DNA of 64,000 bases from Hymenobacter siberiensis (GCF_018967865.2 NZ_JAHLZY020000001.1:4580801-4644800), one strand, 5' to 3'. Counted from the stretch's first letter, positions 45,570 through 55,651 are shown. Notes: generated from the letters alone by a model not told the origin. Translations and numbers: made by a program.

Positions 45570-47553
45570 ATGCCTGCCTCAGCCGCACGCCTGCTGCTAC
45601 TCATATTGGTTATTCCTTAGTGGCTGGGGGCTAAAGGCACGCGCCCAAAGCCCGGCTACCGATAGCCTGCGGCGCGTGCTGCCCCCCCACCCCCGACTCG
45701 GCCCGGGTGCTGCTACTACTGGAGCTGGGCCACACCTACCGGGCCTAGAAGCCCGACTCGACAATGTACCTGGCCCAGAAGGCCTGGCAGCTGGCACGGC
45801 AGCTCAACTTCAACAAAGGCCGTGGCCGGGCCCAAGGCGTGATTGGCATGGTGCTGCGCGAACGCGGCGAGCTGCCCAAGGCCTACGCCAACCAGCAGAT
45901 TGCCCTCCAGCTCAGCTGCCAAAGCCACAACCCGGAAGGCGAAGCATCCACCCTGAACGGCCTGGGCAACATCAGCCTCGACCTGCGCCAGTACCCGGAG
46001 GCCATTGAGCACTACCGTGCTTCGGAGGTGCTGTACCGCCGCCTGTAGCGGCTGCCGTGGGTGGCGGGCACCCGCACCAACCTGGGCAGCTGCTACGAGA
46101 AGCTCAACCAGCTCGACTCGGCTCTGGCCCTGCAGTAGCGGGCCGAAACGCTCATTGCCCGCAACCTCCGGGCCCAGCTGGCCGTGGCCGGAGGTTGCGC
46201 AACATGGGCATGGTGCAGGCCCGCCTGGGCCACTCCCCCGAAACATTTGCCCACTACCGCCGGGCGCTGCACGAAACCCAGGCCACCAACGACTTGCGCA
46301 ACCGCGCCATGGCGCACTACCACATGGCCCTGCTGTTTGAGCAGCTGCACCAGCCCGATCCGAGCCTGCTGCCCGCCCGCCACGCGCTGCGCAATGCCCA
46401 AGCCGTGTCGTACCGCCTTACGGTGATGAATGCCGGGGCGCTGCTGGCGCGGCTGTACCAGGCCCGCCACCGGCCAGACAGTGCCTTTCATTACCAGAGC
46501 CTGGCCGGGGCAGCACGCGACAGCCTCTATGGCCCCAAGAAGTTTCAACAGCTGGAGCTGCTGGCCTTCACCGGGCAGCTACTGCGGCAACGGGCCCTGC
46601 AACAGCAGCAAACTGCTAATTACCAGCGCAGCGGCTTCCTCAGCCTGCTGGTAGTGCTGCTCACGGTGGCGCTTGCTGGGCTGGGCCAACCGCCGCCATC
46701 GCCGCGCCAACCGCCTGCTGAACGAGCGCAACGCCCAGATTGAAGCCCAGCGGAATGCCCTGGACGAGGCGCTGACCGAAGTGCGCGCCGTTCAGGCGCA
46801 GCTGGTGGCGGCCGAGAAATGGGCCTTCGTGGGCGAGCTTTCGGCGGGCATTGCCAATAAGCTGCAGAACCCGCTGGCCTTCATGCGCAAGTTTGCCGAT
46901 GTGAGCGTGGGCCTGCTCGACCACGACACTACCACGCCCACTGCCGGCCTGGAGCAACAGATACTGGACGGCCTGAAGCAGAATCTGCACGAAATAAGCG
47001 CGCACGGGCAGCGAGCTCGGCCATCATTGCCGATATGCTGGCCCATGCCCGCCCCGGCCCCCGGCAGCCCGTGTCCACCGACCTCAACGCCCTGGTGGCC
47101 GAGTACCTACGCCTGGCCTACCAGGGTGCGCCGGGCCGACAGCTCACGCACGCCGTGGAGCTCGAAGTTCATTTCGACCCGGCAGTGGGCACCGTGGCCG
47201 CCGTGCCGCAGGAGCTGGGCCGGACCAAGCTGAATTTGTTTGCGAATGCTTTTTATGCGGTGCGGCAACACCAGCAGGCCAGTGGCCCCGGCTTTCAGCC
47301 CCAGATGAGCGTGCAGACGCGGCGCGAGGGCGACTCGGTAACGATAGAAGTGTACGACAACGGCTTTGGCATCCCGGCCAGTGTAGCGGAACGGGTGTTT
47401 CAGCCATTCTTCACCACCAAGCCTGCTGGCGAAGACACGGGCCTGGGGTTGTCGCTGGCATACGACATTATCACGAAGGGCCACCAGGGCACGCTGACCG
47501 TCGAAACGGAGGAAGGAGAGTTCACTCGGTTCACGGTACGTTTACCCGCCTAA
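45570..47553 (+). pseudogene. TPR-sensor histidine kinase, decayed
   Basis: The coding frame changes at least four times (frames 0, 1, 2, 1, 2, 1 along the gene) and is cut by TAG codons at 45618, 45746, 46046 and 46136. Recognisable parts: signal peptide, tetratricopeptide repeats (LGNISLDLRQYPEAIEHYR, RLGHSPETFAHYRRAL), a transmembrane segment, a coiled coil (ANRLLNERNAQIEAQRNALD), a dimerisation region and an HATPase (DNGFGIP, FFTTKPAGEDTGLGLSLAYD). The H box reads GIANKLQNPL where GIAHEIQNPL is usual, so the phospho-acceptor His is lost. No response regulator is adjacent. Confidence 0.88.
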
Positions 47554-47582
47554 CTTTGCCGGCACCGCTTGTCATTGCCCGC

Positions 47583-49022
47583 ATGAAATCATCCCGAGTT
47601 ATTTTTGGTTTACTGGCGGCCGTGCTGCTAACCACCTGCGCCCGCCGCCCCACCAAGCTGGAGATTTACGACGTGGTTATCAACCACGTAACCATTGTGG
47701 ATGTACGCACGGGCCAGCTCACACCCAACCAGGTGGTGGCCATCGCGAAGGACAAAATAGTAAGTGTGGGGCTGGCCGATAAGGACAGCTACGCCGCCAA
47801 ACAGTACGTGAACGGCAACGGCCGCTACCTGATACCGGGCCTGTGGGACATGCACGTGCACTTCCGAGGCGGCGACAGCCTGGCCGCCGCCAATAAAAAA
47901 AGCCTGACCCTGTTTCTGGCCCACGGCATCACCACGGTGCGCGACGCGGGCGGCGACCTCACGCCCAGCATCTTCCAGTGGCGGCGCGACATGGATGCGG
48001 GCCACCTGGCCGGGCCGCGCATCTTCACGTCGGGCCCCAAGATTGATGGGCCGGGGGCCTACTGGCCGGGCTCGTTGGAAGTGGAAACCAAGGGCCAGAT
48101 TCGCAAGGCGCTCGACTCGCTGCAACGGTTGAAGGTGGACTACGTGAAGATTTACGACAGCAAGATTTCGGGCGCGGCCTACCTCGAAACCATCCGGCTG
48201 GCGCAGCGGCGCGGGATGAAAACCACCGGCCACATGCCCTACTCCGTGAAGCTGAGCGACGCCGTGCAGCGCGGCCTCGATGCCACCGAGCACCTGTACT
48301 ACGTGTTCAAGGCCTGCTCCGGCAAGGAGGACAGCCTCACCACGCTGGTGCGCAACAGCTTGGGCACCAGCAAGCCGCTGGGCCTGTTCGCCATGCTGCC
48401 GGCCGTGTACGACACGTATAGCCCGGCAGCGGCGGCCCGCATCTTCGCCCTCATGGCCAAGCGCCACACGGCTGCCGTGCCCACGCTCTACATCGGCAAG
48501 ACGCTGACGGAACTGCCCGAAAACGACCACGCCCGCGACTCCCTGCTGGCCTACATCGACCCAAAGATTCAGGCTACCTACCAGCGCCGCCTCGCCAGTG
48601 CCCGCACGCAGCCGCTGGCCAGCCAGAATTTCAGCCGGAAGCTGGAAACCAAATTTATAAGCATGATTCCGACCATGCAAGCCGCCGGCGTAACCCTGCT
48701 GGCCGGCTCCGATAGCGGCCCGTTCAATTCGTTCATCTACCCCGGCGCCTCGCTTCAGGAAGAGGTAATTTTGCTGGTGAAAGCCGGCCTCACGCCGCTG
48801 CAGGCGCTGCAGGCTGCCACCCTCAACGGAGCCCGCTTTATGGGCGTGGCCGGACAAACCGTCGCCATCGCCCCCGGCAAAGACGCCGACCTGGTGCTCC
48901 TGACCGCCAACCCGCTGGAAGACATCAGCAACATCAAAAAAATCGACGCCGTGATTTCCCGTGGCAAGGCCTACCCGGCCGCCACGCTGGCCAGTATGAT
49001 GCGCGCCATCCGTAATAAATAG
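47583..49022 (+). CDS. Amidohydrolase family lipoprotein
   Basis: 479 residues with a lipobox-like LLTTCARR. Amidohydrolase (imidazolonepropionase/prolidase-like) metal site: GLWDMHVHF (HxH), KIYD with the Lys position, TTGHMPYS (His), ATEHLYYV (His) and LLAGSDSGPF (Asp). It has an HTVTIVDVRTG-like start (NHVTIVDVRTGQL) and the closing KDADLVLL. It is a secreted metal-dependent hydrolase of cyclic amides or peptides; substrate unknown. ATG 47583 fits the signal peptide; a TAACTTTG at 47551 overlaps the pseudogene stop and could be its promoter. Confidence 0.9.
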   Translation: MKSSRVIFGLLAAVLLTTCARRPTKLEIYDVVINHVTIVDVRTGQLTPNQVVAIAKDKIVSVGLADKDSYAAKQYVNGNGRYLIPGLWDMHVHFRGGDSLAAANKKSLTLFLAHGITTVRDAGGDLTPSIFQWRRDMDAGHLAGPRIFTSGPKIDGPGAYWPGSLEVETKGQIRKALDSLQRLKVDYVKIYDSKISGAAYLETIRLAQRRGMKTTGHMPYSVKLSDAVQRGLDATEHLYYVFKACSGKEDSLTTLVRNSLGTSKPLGLFAMLPAVYDTYSPAAAARIFALMAKRHTAAVPTLYIGKTLTELPENDHARDSLLAYIDPKIQATYQRRLASARTQPLASQNFSRKLETKFISMIPTMQAAGVTLLAGSDSGPFNSFIYPGASLQEEVILLVKAGLTPLQALQAATLNGARFMGVAGQTVAIAPGKDADLVLLTANPLEDISNIKKIDAVISRGKAYPAATLASMMRAIRNK

Positions 49023-49206
49023 GACCACTGATTAGCACGGATTTTAGCGGATTTCGCGGATTTTGTAGTCGAATCCCAGTATAGCTTTGGTTTCCGTTTG
49101 GCTGGATTTATTAGCACCCCGCACCCTATTTCGGAGCGATTATAGTCGTAGCAATCGACTACAAAATCCGTGAAATCCGCTGAAATCCGTGCTAATCAGT
49201 GGTCTA
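49020..49206. repeat. Inverted repeat bounded by two convergent stop codons (CACTGATTAGCACGGATT family)
   Basis: ~52-nt arms: TAGGACCACTGATTAGCACG... and ...CGTGCTAATCAGTGGTCTA, one extra base apart. The outer TAG of each arm is the stop codon of the amidohydrolase and DUF5686 genes. It is related to the repeats at 32439 and 36395. Confidence 0.92.
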
Positions 49207-51852
49207 GAAACCCACCCCTATCCGAAACCCCGTACCCAGCCGCTGGCCGCTTTGCAGGGCCGTATAAAAATCAACCCGCAGCACTTTGAAGATGTGCTCC
49301 ACGCCCGCGCCCAGCTCCACGTAGTGGCCGGCCTGGGCGGTAGTGAGGTAGTTGAACGAAACTACTTCCTGCCATTTCAGCTTGCGAAAGAGCGGGACTT
49401 TGTTGAAGATGAAGCCGTTGAAGTGGTGGTCGTAGTGAGCTTCGAGGTAGGTATTGTTGGTGCTGAAGCGGTAGTAATCCAGCAGCTGGAACTCGCTGAA
49501 ATTGCCAGCGAGCAGGGTTTGGTTGCCGGAGAAATGGCGGTAGTCGATGAAAGTCATCCCCTCCTGCTTGCCCACGAAGCCGCCCACGCTCACGCGGAAG
49601 CTGCTGGCACCCAACAGGCCCAGCGGCACATTGTCGCGCACGCCGGCTTGCAGCAGCAGGTAGCGCACATCGGCCCCCAGCGCGTGCGGCACGGCCAGGC
49701 GGCCCTGCACGTTGAAGGTAGGCCACTTTGAGCCGAGGTTGAACTTGCCATCGGGCCGGCTGATGTAGCGCTGGCCGGGCTTGAAATCAGCCGAGAGCGC
49801 CACGTTAAGAATGCGGCTGCGGCCAAAGCCGGTATCCGCCAGCTCGTCGCTCACGGGCCGGTTGGGGGTGAAGGCGCGGCCGGGCACGTCGTAGATAAGC
49901 CGGTCGGTGGTGTTGTACAGCTCATGGCGATCGAAGTAGGCGGCGGTGGTGAGCAGGGTCAGGCCGTTCACCGGCTCCGTCAGGTAGCTCAGCTCGGCCC
50001 CGTCGCGGCGGTAAAGCTTGGCGTAGTTGCGGTTATCAAACAGCGTGTAGAGCGTGTTGATGAGCGGCGTCACCTGCGAATTCTTGTCGAAATTCTCGAT
50101 GGTACGGCCGGCTTTCAGGCCGATTTGCTGGCGGCGGGCCGGGTGCAGCTGCCAGCTAGCGTCTAAACTGGGATTCAGCTCGTTGCTGCTGAAACCGTAG
50201 CGCAGCACCGGTGTGATGCTGAAATTCCGTCGGTCGTCGGTACGCTTCCGGAAGGTAGCCTGGGCGTTGAGCACGGCGCCTTCCACGGTGTTGTACTGGA
50301 AAATACGCGATACCGGCAGCACGTAGAACGACGTCTTCTTGAAGCTGTTGACGTACGTGTAGCCGCCCATCAGCAGGTTGATGGGCTCGAACTCGTTGCG
50401 CTTGCGGTCCATCGAGTCCTGGTAAGGGCGCGAGCGGCGGAGGACTTCGGTGCTGTCCTTCACCTGGTAATCCTTCGTTTCCTCGGCCGTGAGGGGCACC
50501 GGGCGCACGGCGTCCCAATAGGCCAAGTCGCGCTCGTTCACGCCTTTTTCTACCAGCTGCACCTGGCCGCGCGGCATCTGGGCGAAGATGTCGTTTTTGA
50601 GGGAATCGCGCGCGGCCTGCTTCACTTTTTTGCGCACCTGGGCATTGAGGCCGCGCAGGTCGGGCTTGCGTTTGCGGATTTGAGCGGCGGTTTCCTGGCC
50701 CACGGGGGCGGCGTTTTTGCCCTCGACTATCACGGGCGGCGCGGCTTTGGGCGCGGGCGGCGTGGGGTAGGTAGGCACCACGTTGGCATAGTTGGAAAGC
50801 ACGGCCGTGATGTAGCCCGAACCCTTAAAACCCAAGCCCGATAAGTTGGCTGTAACCTGCTGCGACTGAATAAGCCAGACGTTGGCATTGCCCGGCGCGG
50901 GCGCGTACTGCTGGGCCAGGTGCAGTTCGTCTACATAGTCGAGCTGGGCATCCTTATCGAGGTGCAAATCGACGGAGTGAATGCGCCACGAGCCGTCCAC
51001 GATGTAGATGTAGCCCGCAAAAACGGGGTCAGTGCGGCGGCGCGGCAGCACCCGTATTTTGTGCACCAGCACTCCGCCCTGTGGGGTACTGCCCACCAGC
51101 TCGTACTTGTAGAACAGCATGGCATTGCCCGCAATGGGCGACACAAAGCCGCGCTCCGAAAACCCGGGGTTTATCAGGTTTTCATAGAAAGTCAGGTTGC
51201 GCCCCGCGCTGGCCCGGTTGAAGCTAATGCCCCGCGAGTCGCCGCTGATGCGGCTCGACAACATGCGCTCCTTCACGATGTTGGGCTGCGTGAAGCTGAA
51301 ATCGGACAGGGTTTCGGACAGGTAAAAAATACCTTTCTTAATATCCGGCCCCAGCTTAAACAAGCCCATAATTTTGGCCGGCGTCTCGTTGATGCGGCCC
51401 AGGGCTTTGATGTAGATGCGGGCGCGGTAGGCGGCCACCTCGCGCTTGTGGTAGGCCCGCCACTGCTGCGCCTCCTGGATGATGGCATAAGCCGGGTCGC
51501 GGTCGGAGGATTTCACCAGTACCTCGCCCAAGCTGTAGGCCTCGGGCTGGAGCGTGATGTTGACGGTGAGCGTAGAGTCACCGCCCGGCACGCGCACCGG
51601 CTCAATATGCTGCTTGTAGCCCACATACTGGAACACCAAATCGTACTGTCCAGCCGGCAGCCGCAGCAGGAACTGGCCCTGCTCGTTGGCCCCCGTGCTA
51701 GTGGCCGCGCCGCGCACAGCCACATTGGCAAAGGCCAGGCCCGCCTTGTTGGCCCCGCTCACTGTGCCCCGGATTACGCCGGCGCAGCTGAGAAATGGCG
51801 CGGCAATCAGCAGCAGCGCAAGAAGTAACCAGCGTAAAGAAATTTGCAACAT
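49204..51852 (-). CDS. DUF5686 / CarboxypepD_reg-like outer-membrane protein
   Basis: 882 residues from MLQISLRWLLLALLLIAAP. A CarboxypepD_reg-like domain (IRGTVSGANKAGLAFANVAV, YDLVFQYVGYKQHI) is followed by the DUF5686 region (SDRDPAYAIIQEAQQWRAYH) and a long beta-rich part ending in GTGFRIGVGF with a C-terminal Phe, typical of outer-membrane barrels. The ORF is open 24 codons upstream; the signal peptide sets the start. A minus-strand TACCTTGG resembles the promoter box. Function unknown; often seen with envelope biogenesis genes. Confidence 0.87.
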   Translation of the reverse strand: MLQISLRWLLLALLLIAAPFLSCAGVIRGTVSGANKAGLAFANVAVRGAATSTGANEQGQFLLRLPAGQYDLVFQYVGYKQHIEPVRVPGGDSTLTVNITLQPEAYSLGEVLVKSSDRDPAYAIIQEAQQWRAYHKREVAAYRARIYIKALGRINETPAKIMGLFKLGPDIKKGIFYLSETLSDFSFTQPNIVKERMLSSRISGDSRGISFNRASAGRNLTFYENLINPGFSERGFVSPIAGNAMLFYKYELVGSTPQGGVLVHKIRVLPRRRTDPVFAGYIYIVDGSWRIHSVDLHLDKDAQLDYVDELHLAQQYAPAPGNANVWLIQSQQVTANLSGLGFKGSGYITAVLSNYANVVPTYPTPPAPKAAPPVIVEGKNAAPVGQETAAQIRKRKPDLRGLNAQVRKKVKQAARDSLKNDIFAQMPRGQVQLVEKGVNERDLAYWDAVRPVPLTAEETKDYQVKDSTEVLRRSRPYQDSMDRKRNEFEPINLLMGGYTYVNSFKKTSFYVLPVSRIFQYNTVEGAVLNAQATFRKRTDDRRNFSITPVLRYGFSSNELNPSLDASWQLHPARRQQIGLKAGRTIENFDKNSQVTPLINTLYTLFDNRNYAKLYRRDGAELSYLTEPVNGLTLLTTAAYFDRHELYNTTDRLIYDVPGRAFTPNRPVSDELADTGFGRSRILNVALSADFKPGQRYISRPDGKFNLGSKWPTFNVQGRLAVPHALGADVRYLLLQAGVRDNVPLGLLGASSFRVSVGGFVGKQEGMTFIDYRHFSGNQTLLAGNFSEFQLLDYYRFSTNNTYLEAHYDHHFNGFIFNKVPLFRKLKWQEVVSFNYLTTAQAGHYVELGAGVEHIFKVLRVDFYTALQSGQRLGTGFRIGVGF

Positions 51853-52043
51853 AAAATCGATGGGCAGAAAAAAGGCACCCCCAAGGTACGCCCCGCCCGC
51901 AACTGATGCATGCGGAGGGCCCAAAGGTTGCCTGACATTGTGCCGCCCGGCCGATGGCAGCGCGTAATAATCAGTACCGGAATTGGTAACGAACCGCCCG
52001 GCGCGTTGTTTTCCATTACTTGCCGCCCGAAACCCTGCCCCTC

Positions 52044-52550
52044 ATGTTCAAAAATTCCGATAAAGCCCCCAAGCAGTACACGCCCGGCGAGGCCCTGCAA
52101 AAAATCGCCGCCTTCTGCGCCTACCAGGAGCGCAACCAGAAAGAAGTCGAGCAAAAGCTAAAATCCTACGGCCTCGACGAGGACGAAGCCGGCGAAATCA
52201 TCATCCGCCTGAGCCGCGAAAAGCTACTGGACGAGGAGCGGTTTGCCCAGTCGTTCGTGCGCGGCCACTACCGAAACAAGAAGTGGGGCCGCCGCCGCAT
52301 CATACAGGAGCTGAAGCAGAAAGGCATCAGCGAATACTGCATCAAATCGGGCCTGAAGGAGATTGATGGCGAAGAATACTACCAGAACCTGGTGGACGTG
52401 ATGGAGAAAAAGGACCGCCAGGAAAAGGAGAAAAACCCACGCGTGCGCCGCATGAAAATCTCGCAGTACCTCACCGGCAAAGGCTACGAGCAGGACCTGA
52501 TAAAAATGGCGCTCGATGAGCTGGGCAAAGCGCCGGAAGACGATGAGTAG
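52044..52550 (+). CDS. recX: Regulatory protein RecX
   Basis: 168 residues, three tandem three-helix repeats typical of RecX: ALQKIAAFCAYQERNQKEVEQKL, SREKLLDEERFAQSFVRGHYRNKKWGRRRIIQELKQKGIS and RVRRMKISQYLTGKGYEQDLI. RecX modulates RecA filaments. recA is not adjacent here. ATG 52044 precedes the first conserved helix; a TTG eight codons earlier is an alternative. Confidence 0.9.
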   Translation: MFKNSDKAPKQYTPGEALQKIAAFCAYQERNQKEVEQKLKSYGLDEDEAGEIIIRLSREKLLDEERFAQSFVRGHYRNKKWGRRRIIQELKQKGISEYCIKSGLKEIDGEEYYQNLVDVMEKKDRQEKEKNPRVRRMKISQYLTGKGYEQDLIKMALDELGKAPEDDE

Positions 52551-52564
52551 CATAGAGCGTTCCG

Positions 52565-52677
52565 GAACGGTCATGCCGAGCGCAGCCGAGGCATCTCGCG
52601 TGCCATCACTAACCTATTCTATCAATTGAGTTACTACTCCATGCGAGATGCCTCGGCTGCGCTCAGCATGACCGTTC
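52565..52677. repeat. Long inverted repeat, GTCATGCCGAGCGCAGCCGAGG family
   Basis: 38-nt arms GAACGGTCATGCCGAGCGCA... and ...TGCGCTCAGCATGACCGTTC (two mismatches). The right arm ends within the stop codon of the DUF4230 gene. Confidence 0.88.
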
Positions 52678-53309
52678 TACTGCTTCGGCCCCACTCTTGG
52701 CATCACCAATTGCTGCCCGATTATCACCCGCCGCCCGGTGAGCGTACGCAGCATGGGCACGAGAATCTGCTCGGCGTTGCGCTGGGTTTCGGCCAGGATG
52801 CCTGATTGCAGGGCGGCATTGCGGACCTGCTTTTCGGCGTATTTGTAGCCCTGGTCCACAAGGTCGGCATCCTGAAAAAAGCCGTTTTCGGTACTGAATA
52901 CGCGGCTTTGGTCGTGGTTCACCTGGAAGGAGCACAGCTCCGGCGCAGGCAGCACCACGCGCACAATGGAGTCGCCCTCAAACACGACATCCTGCGGGCG
53001 GATTTTGCGCAGGTCGAGGCAGCCCACGGCTTCGCCGCCCACCACGAGGGCCACTTTGGCATCGGGCAGCAGCGGGTAGCGGCTGGCCCGGCGGTACTCC
53101 ACAATGTCCTTGAACTTGTAGCGCACCAACTCCAGCTTGCCCAGGGCCTCTACCTGGGTGAGAACCGTGTTGTGCGTCACGGTGACTTTGGGCTCGGTAT
53201 TCAGCGGGTTGAGGTCGGCGAGGGTGGGGCCTATTTTCTTCCAGAGAAACCAGCCGAGGGCAAGCAGAAACAACAGGGGCAAGAGGCGACGCATGAGGCG
53301 GGGCAGCAT
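52677..53309 (-). CDS. DUF4230 family membrane-anchored protein
   Basis: 210 residues from MLPRLMRRLLPLLFLLALGW. One N-terminal helix, then the DUF4230 domain (TVTHNTVLTQVEALGKLELVRY, FKDIVEYRR, LVVGGEAVGCLDL, VNHDQSRVFSTENGFFQDA). Start codons at 53327, 53309 and 53294 are all possible. Unknown function; the single helix suggests an inner-membrane protein with a periplasmic domain. Confidence 0.85.
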   Translation of the reverse strand: MLPRLMRRLLPLLFLLALGWFLWKKIGPTLADLNPLNTEPKVTVTHNTVLTQVEALGKLELVRYKFKDIVEYRRASRYPLLPDAKVALVVGGEAVGCLDLRKIRPQDVVFEGDSIVRVVLPAPELCSFQVNHDQSRVFSTENGFFQDADLVDQGYKYAEKQVRNAALQSGILAETQRNAEQILVPMLRTLTGRRVIIGQQLVMPRVGPKQ

Positions 53310-53388
53310 AGGTGTTAGGATTAGCATCTACTTGTACGAGCGAATTGCCAAAAGCTACTGCTTATCCGGGGTTGTGGCAGCCACAGTG

Positions 53389-53396
53389 TAGCTTTG
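53389..53396 (+). promoter_or_regulatory. -7 promoter element, leaderless spacing (GTG start)
   Basis: TAGCTTTG-GCCG-GTG: 4 nt before the glycosyltransferase start, supporting the GTG at 53401. Confidence 0.55.
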
Positions 53397-53400
53397 GCCG

Positions 53401-54651
53401 GTGACTCTTTCTTCCTCTCCCCCCGCCCCGGGCCTTGGCCCACGCCTGTGGCGCGGGCACGGCTGGCTGTTGCTGGCCCTCTGGCTGATGGTGCAAGTGG
53501 CTTTCCTGCTGCGCTATCACGGCCCGCACTACGCCAACGACAGCGCCCGCTACCTCGAATACGCCGCCAACCTGGCCGAGCACGGCTACTATAAAATCGA
53601 ACCGGGCACGGCCCCCACGACCATTGCCAACAACGGCATCGGTAATTTTCAGTACGAGCACAACCAGCGTTACATCCTATATCCCTGGTTCCAAAGCGTG
53701 TGGCTGCGGCTGCACGCGGGGTGGTGGGGCATTGTGCTGGGGCAGCTGGCTGTTTCGGGCGTAGCCGCCAGGGCCCTGTACCAAGCATTGCGGCAGCTAC
53801 TGGCCGGCCGGCGCGGTGCGGCCGCGCTGGCAACCGGCTTGTTTATTCTGTGGCCCGACGTGCAGCAGTTCAACAGCTACCTGCTCACCGAATCACTATT
53901 CATCAGCTTATCGGTCCTCTCCTTCTGGGCCTTTGTGCAAGTACGCAATGGGGGCTGGCAAGCCTGGGTTACGCTCATCATCCTGCTGTTGCTCACGGCC
54001 CTGGTACGGCCCAATGGCTTTGTGGTAACCGGCGCAGCCGTTCTGGCTGGGCTGGCCTCGCTCTACAGTCAGCGCCGCCGGCTATTCTGGCTGGTGGTAG
54101 CCGGAGCGGTGCTGGCTACCCCATTGGCAGTGTGGTGGCTTAATTATCAGCTGGTCAGCTTTTTTATCGTCGAAACGTATTTGCGCGGCGAGCTCATGTT
54201 TGCTACGCCGGTGTGGGCTATCCACCCAAGCACTCCGTTAGTGTTGCCCCCAGCTGGCCTGGGTCAGATGTCTCGAGTGCTCCACTTTGCGGCCCACAAC
54301 CCGGGCTTTCTGGCCCGCCTGATGGCCGGCAAGCTGCTGGTATTCTTCAGCAGTGTCAAGCCATATTATTCGCTGGCGCACCGGCTCATCAGCGTACTGG
54401 TGCTCTGGCCACTGTACTACCTGGCGTTTCGCGGAGCGCGCCAGGCGCGGGTATGGCTGCCGGCCCGGGCCTTTCTGGTAGGTGTGCCGTTGCTACAGGC
54501 CGGCGTTGTCATGCTCACGGTCGATGACTACGACGTGCGCTTCCTGGCCCCGGTGCTGCCCTTAATTTTTGTACTGGCCGCGCTGGAACTACAGCGGCTT
54601 TGGCCTGTAAGAACGGTTGCCAAATCCGGTCCGCTGCTGGCTAGGCCCTAG
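53401..54651 (+). CDS. GT-C fold membrane glycosyltransferase
   Basis: 416 residues, ~9-10 membrane helices. HYANDSARYLEYAANLAEHGYY in the first periplasmic loop contains the Asp-Ser segment expected for the GT39/ArnT-like catalytic loop, and WWGIVLGQLAVSGVAARALYQ fits the same family. It probably transfers a sugar from a polyprenyl-phosphate donor on the periplasmic face; acceptor unknown. Its TAG stop shares bases with the TAG of the convergent gene (54648-54651 CTAG). Confidence 0.82.
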   Translation: MTLSSSPPAPGLGPRLWRGHGWLLLALWLMVQVAFLLRYHGPHYANDSARYLEYAANLAEHGYYKIEPGTAPTTIANNGIGNFQYEHNQRYILYPWFQSVWLRLHAGWWGIVLGQLAVSGVAARALYQALRQLLAGRRGAAALATGLFILWPDVQQFNSYLLTESLFISLSVLSFWAFVQVRNGGWQAWVTLIILLLLTALVRPNGFVVTGAAVLAGLASLYSQRRRLFWLVVAGAVLATPLAVWWLNYQLVSFFIVETYLRGELMFATPVWAIHPSTPLVLPPAGLGQMSRVLHFAAHNPGFLARLMAGKLLVFFSSVKPYYSLAHRLISVLVLWPLYYLAFRGARQARVWLPARAFLVGVPLLQAGVVMLTVDDYDVRFLAPVLPLIFVLAALELQRLWPVRTVAKSGPLLARP

Positions 54652-55568
54652 CCTCGCGCCCCAAACCGCTCTTCCCAGCCCGCCCAGGCCTGCTGCCCGC
54701 CGGTGTGAATAGCCACCACCGTACTACCCCGCCGGAAATAACCCTTCCCCACCAAATGCAGCACCCCAAACAGCAGCTTGCCGGTATAAATCGGGTCGAG
54801 CAGCACGCCGTGCTGCACCTGAAACTGCTGAATAAACGCCAGCAGCTCGACCGAATACTTGGCGTAGCCGCCGAAGTGATAATCGGTCTGAAGCGAATAA
54901 TTATCGAAAGCCTGTCCAGCCGTCGCCTGGGTCAGCGCATCAATTTCCGTGCGTAAAAAACCGCCGTTTTTCAGGGCCGCCACGCCCACGGCGTGCTGCT
55001 GGCCAGCCAGGCCGGTGAGCAGGCCCGCCAGGGTACCGCCGGTACCCACGGCTACGGCCAGCGCATCAAAATCAACCTGCTGTCGAATCTCGGCCACCAG
55101 CTCGGCGCAGCCGGGCAGGGCCAGCGCATTAGTTCCCCCCTCGGGCAGCACGTAGGCCGGGCCAAAGCGGGCCAGCTGCTCCGCCATAAACTCCGGCTCG
55201 GCCCGGCGGCGGTAGGCCGTGCGGTCGAGGTAGTGCAGGGCCATGCCATCGGCGGCGGCCCGGACCAGCGTGGGGTTGAGCGTGGACCCCGCCGCCGGCT
55301 CATCGCCCCGAATCAAGCCGATGGTGCGGAAGCCCAGCAGCCGGCCGGCCGCCGCCACGGCCGCAATGTGGTTGGAATAAGCCCCGCCAAAAGTGAGCAG
55401 CGTGTGGTGGCCCTGCACACGGGCCGCCGCCAGATTGTACTTGAGCTTGCGGGCCTTGTTGCCGGGCAGGTCCGGGTTCACCAGGTCGTCGCGCCACAGC
55501 AGCAGGCGCACGCCGTGGGCGTTGGCTACCGGCTCATCGAGCAGCTGAAGAAGGGATGTAGGCAGCAT
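54648..55568 (-). CDS. PLP-dependent ACC deaminase / D-cysteine desulfhydrase-like enzyme
   Basis: 306 residues, tryptophan-synthase beta-fold. NKARKLKYNL holds the PLP Lys, TFGGAYSNHIAAVAAAG the Asn ring, VLPEGGTNALALPG and VAVGTGGTLAGLLTG the phosphate loop, and LLDPIYTGK the C-terminal part. This matches the 1-aminocyclopropane-1-carboxylate deaminase/D-cysteine desulfhydrase family, which breaks D-Cys to pyruvate, ammonia and sulfide or deaminates ACC. Which substrate is used cannot be told. Start MLPTSLLQLL (55568) is preferred to an upstream start 25 codons earlier. Confidence 0.9.
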   Translation of the reverse strand: MLPTSLLQLLDEPVANAHGVRLLLWRDDLVNPDLPGNKARKLKYNLAAARVQGHHTLLTFGGAYSNHIAAVAAAGRLLGFRTIGLIRGDEPAAGSTLNPTLVRAAADGMALHYLDRTAYRRRAEPEFMAEQLARFGPAYVLPEGGTNALALPGCAELVAEIRQQVDFDALAVAVGTGGTLAGLLTGLAGQQHAVGVAALKNGGFLRTEIDALTQATAGQAFDNYSLQTDYHFGGYAKYSVELLAFIQQFQVQHGVLLDPIYTGKLLFGVLHLVGKGYFRRGSTVVAIHTGGQQAWAGWEERFGARG

Positions 55569-55651
55569 CGGGACGGCGGTAAAACGAGAAAGGGGACCAA
55601 AGAAACAACCGTTCCCCCATCCCCTTTCCCTGATTTTGCACAAAGCAGAAG

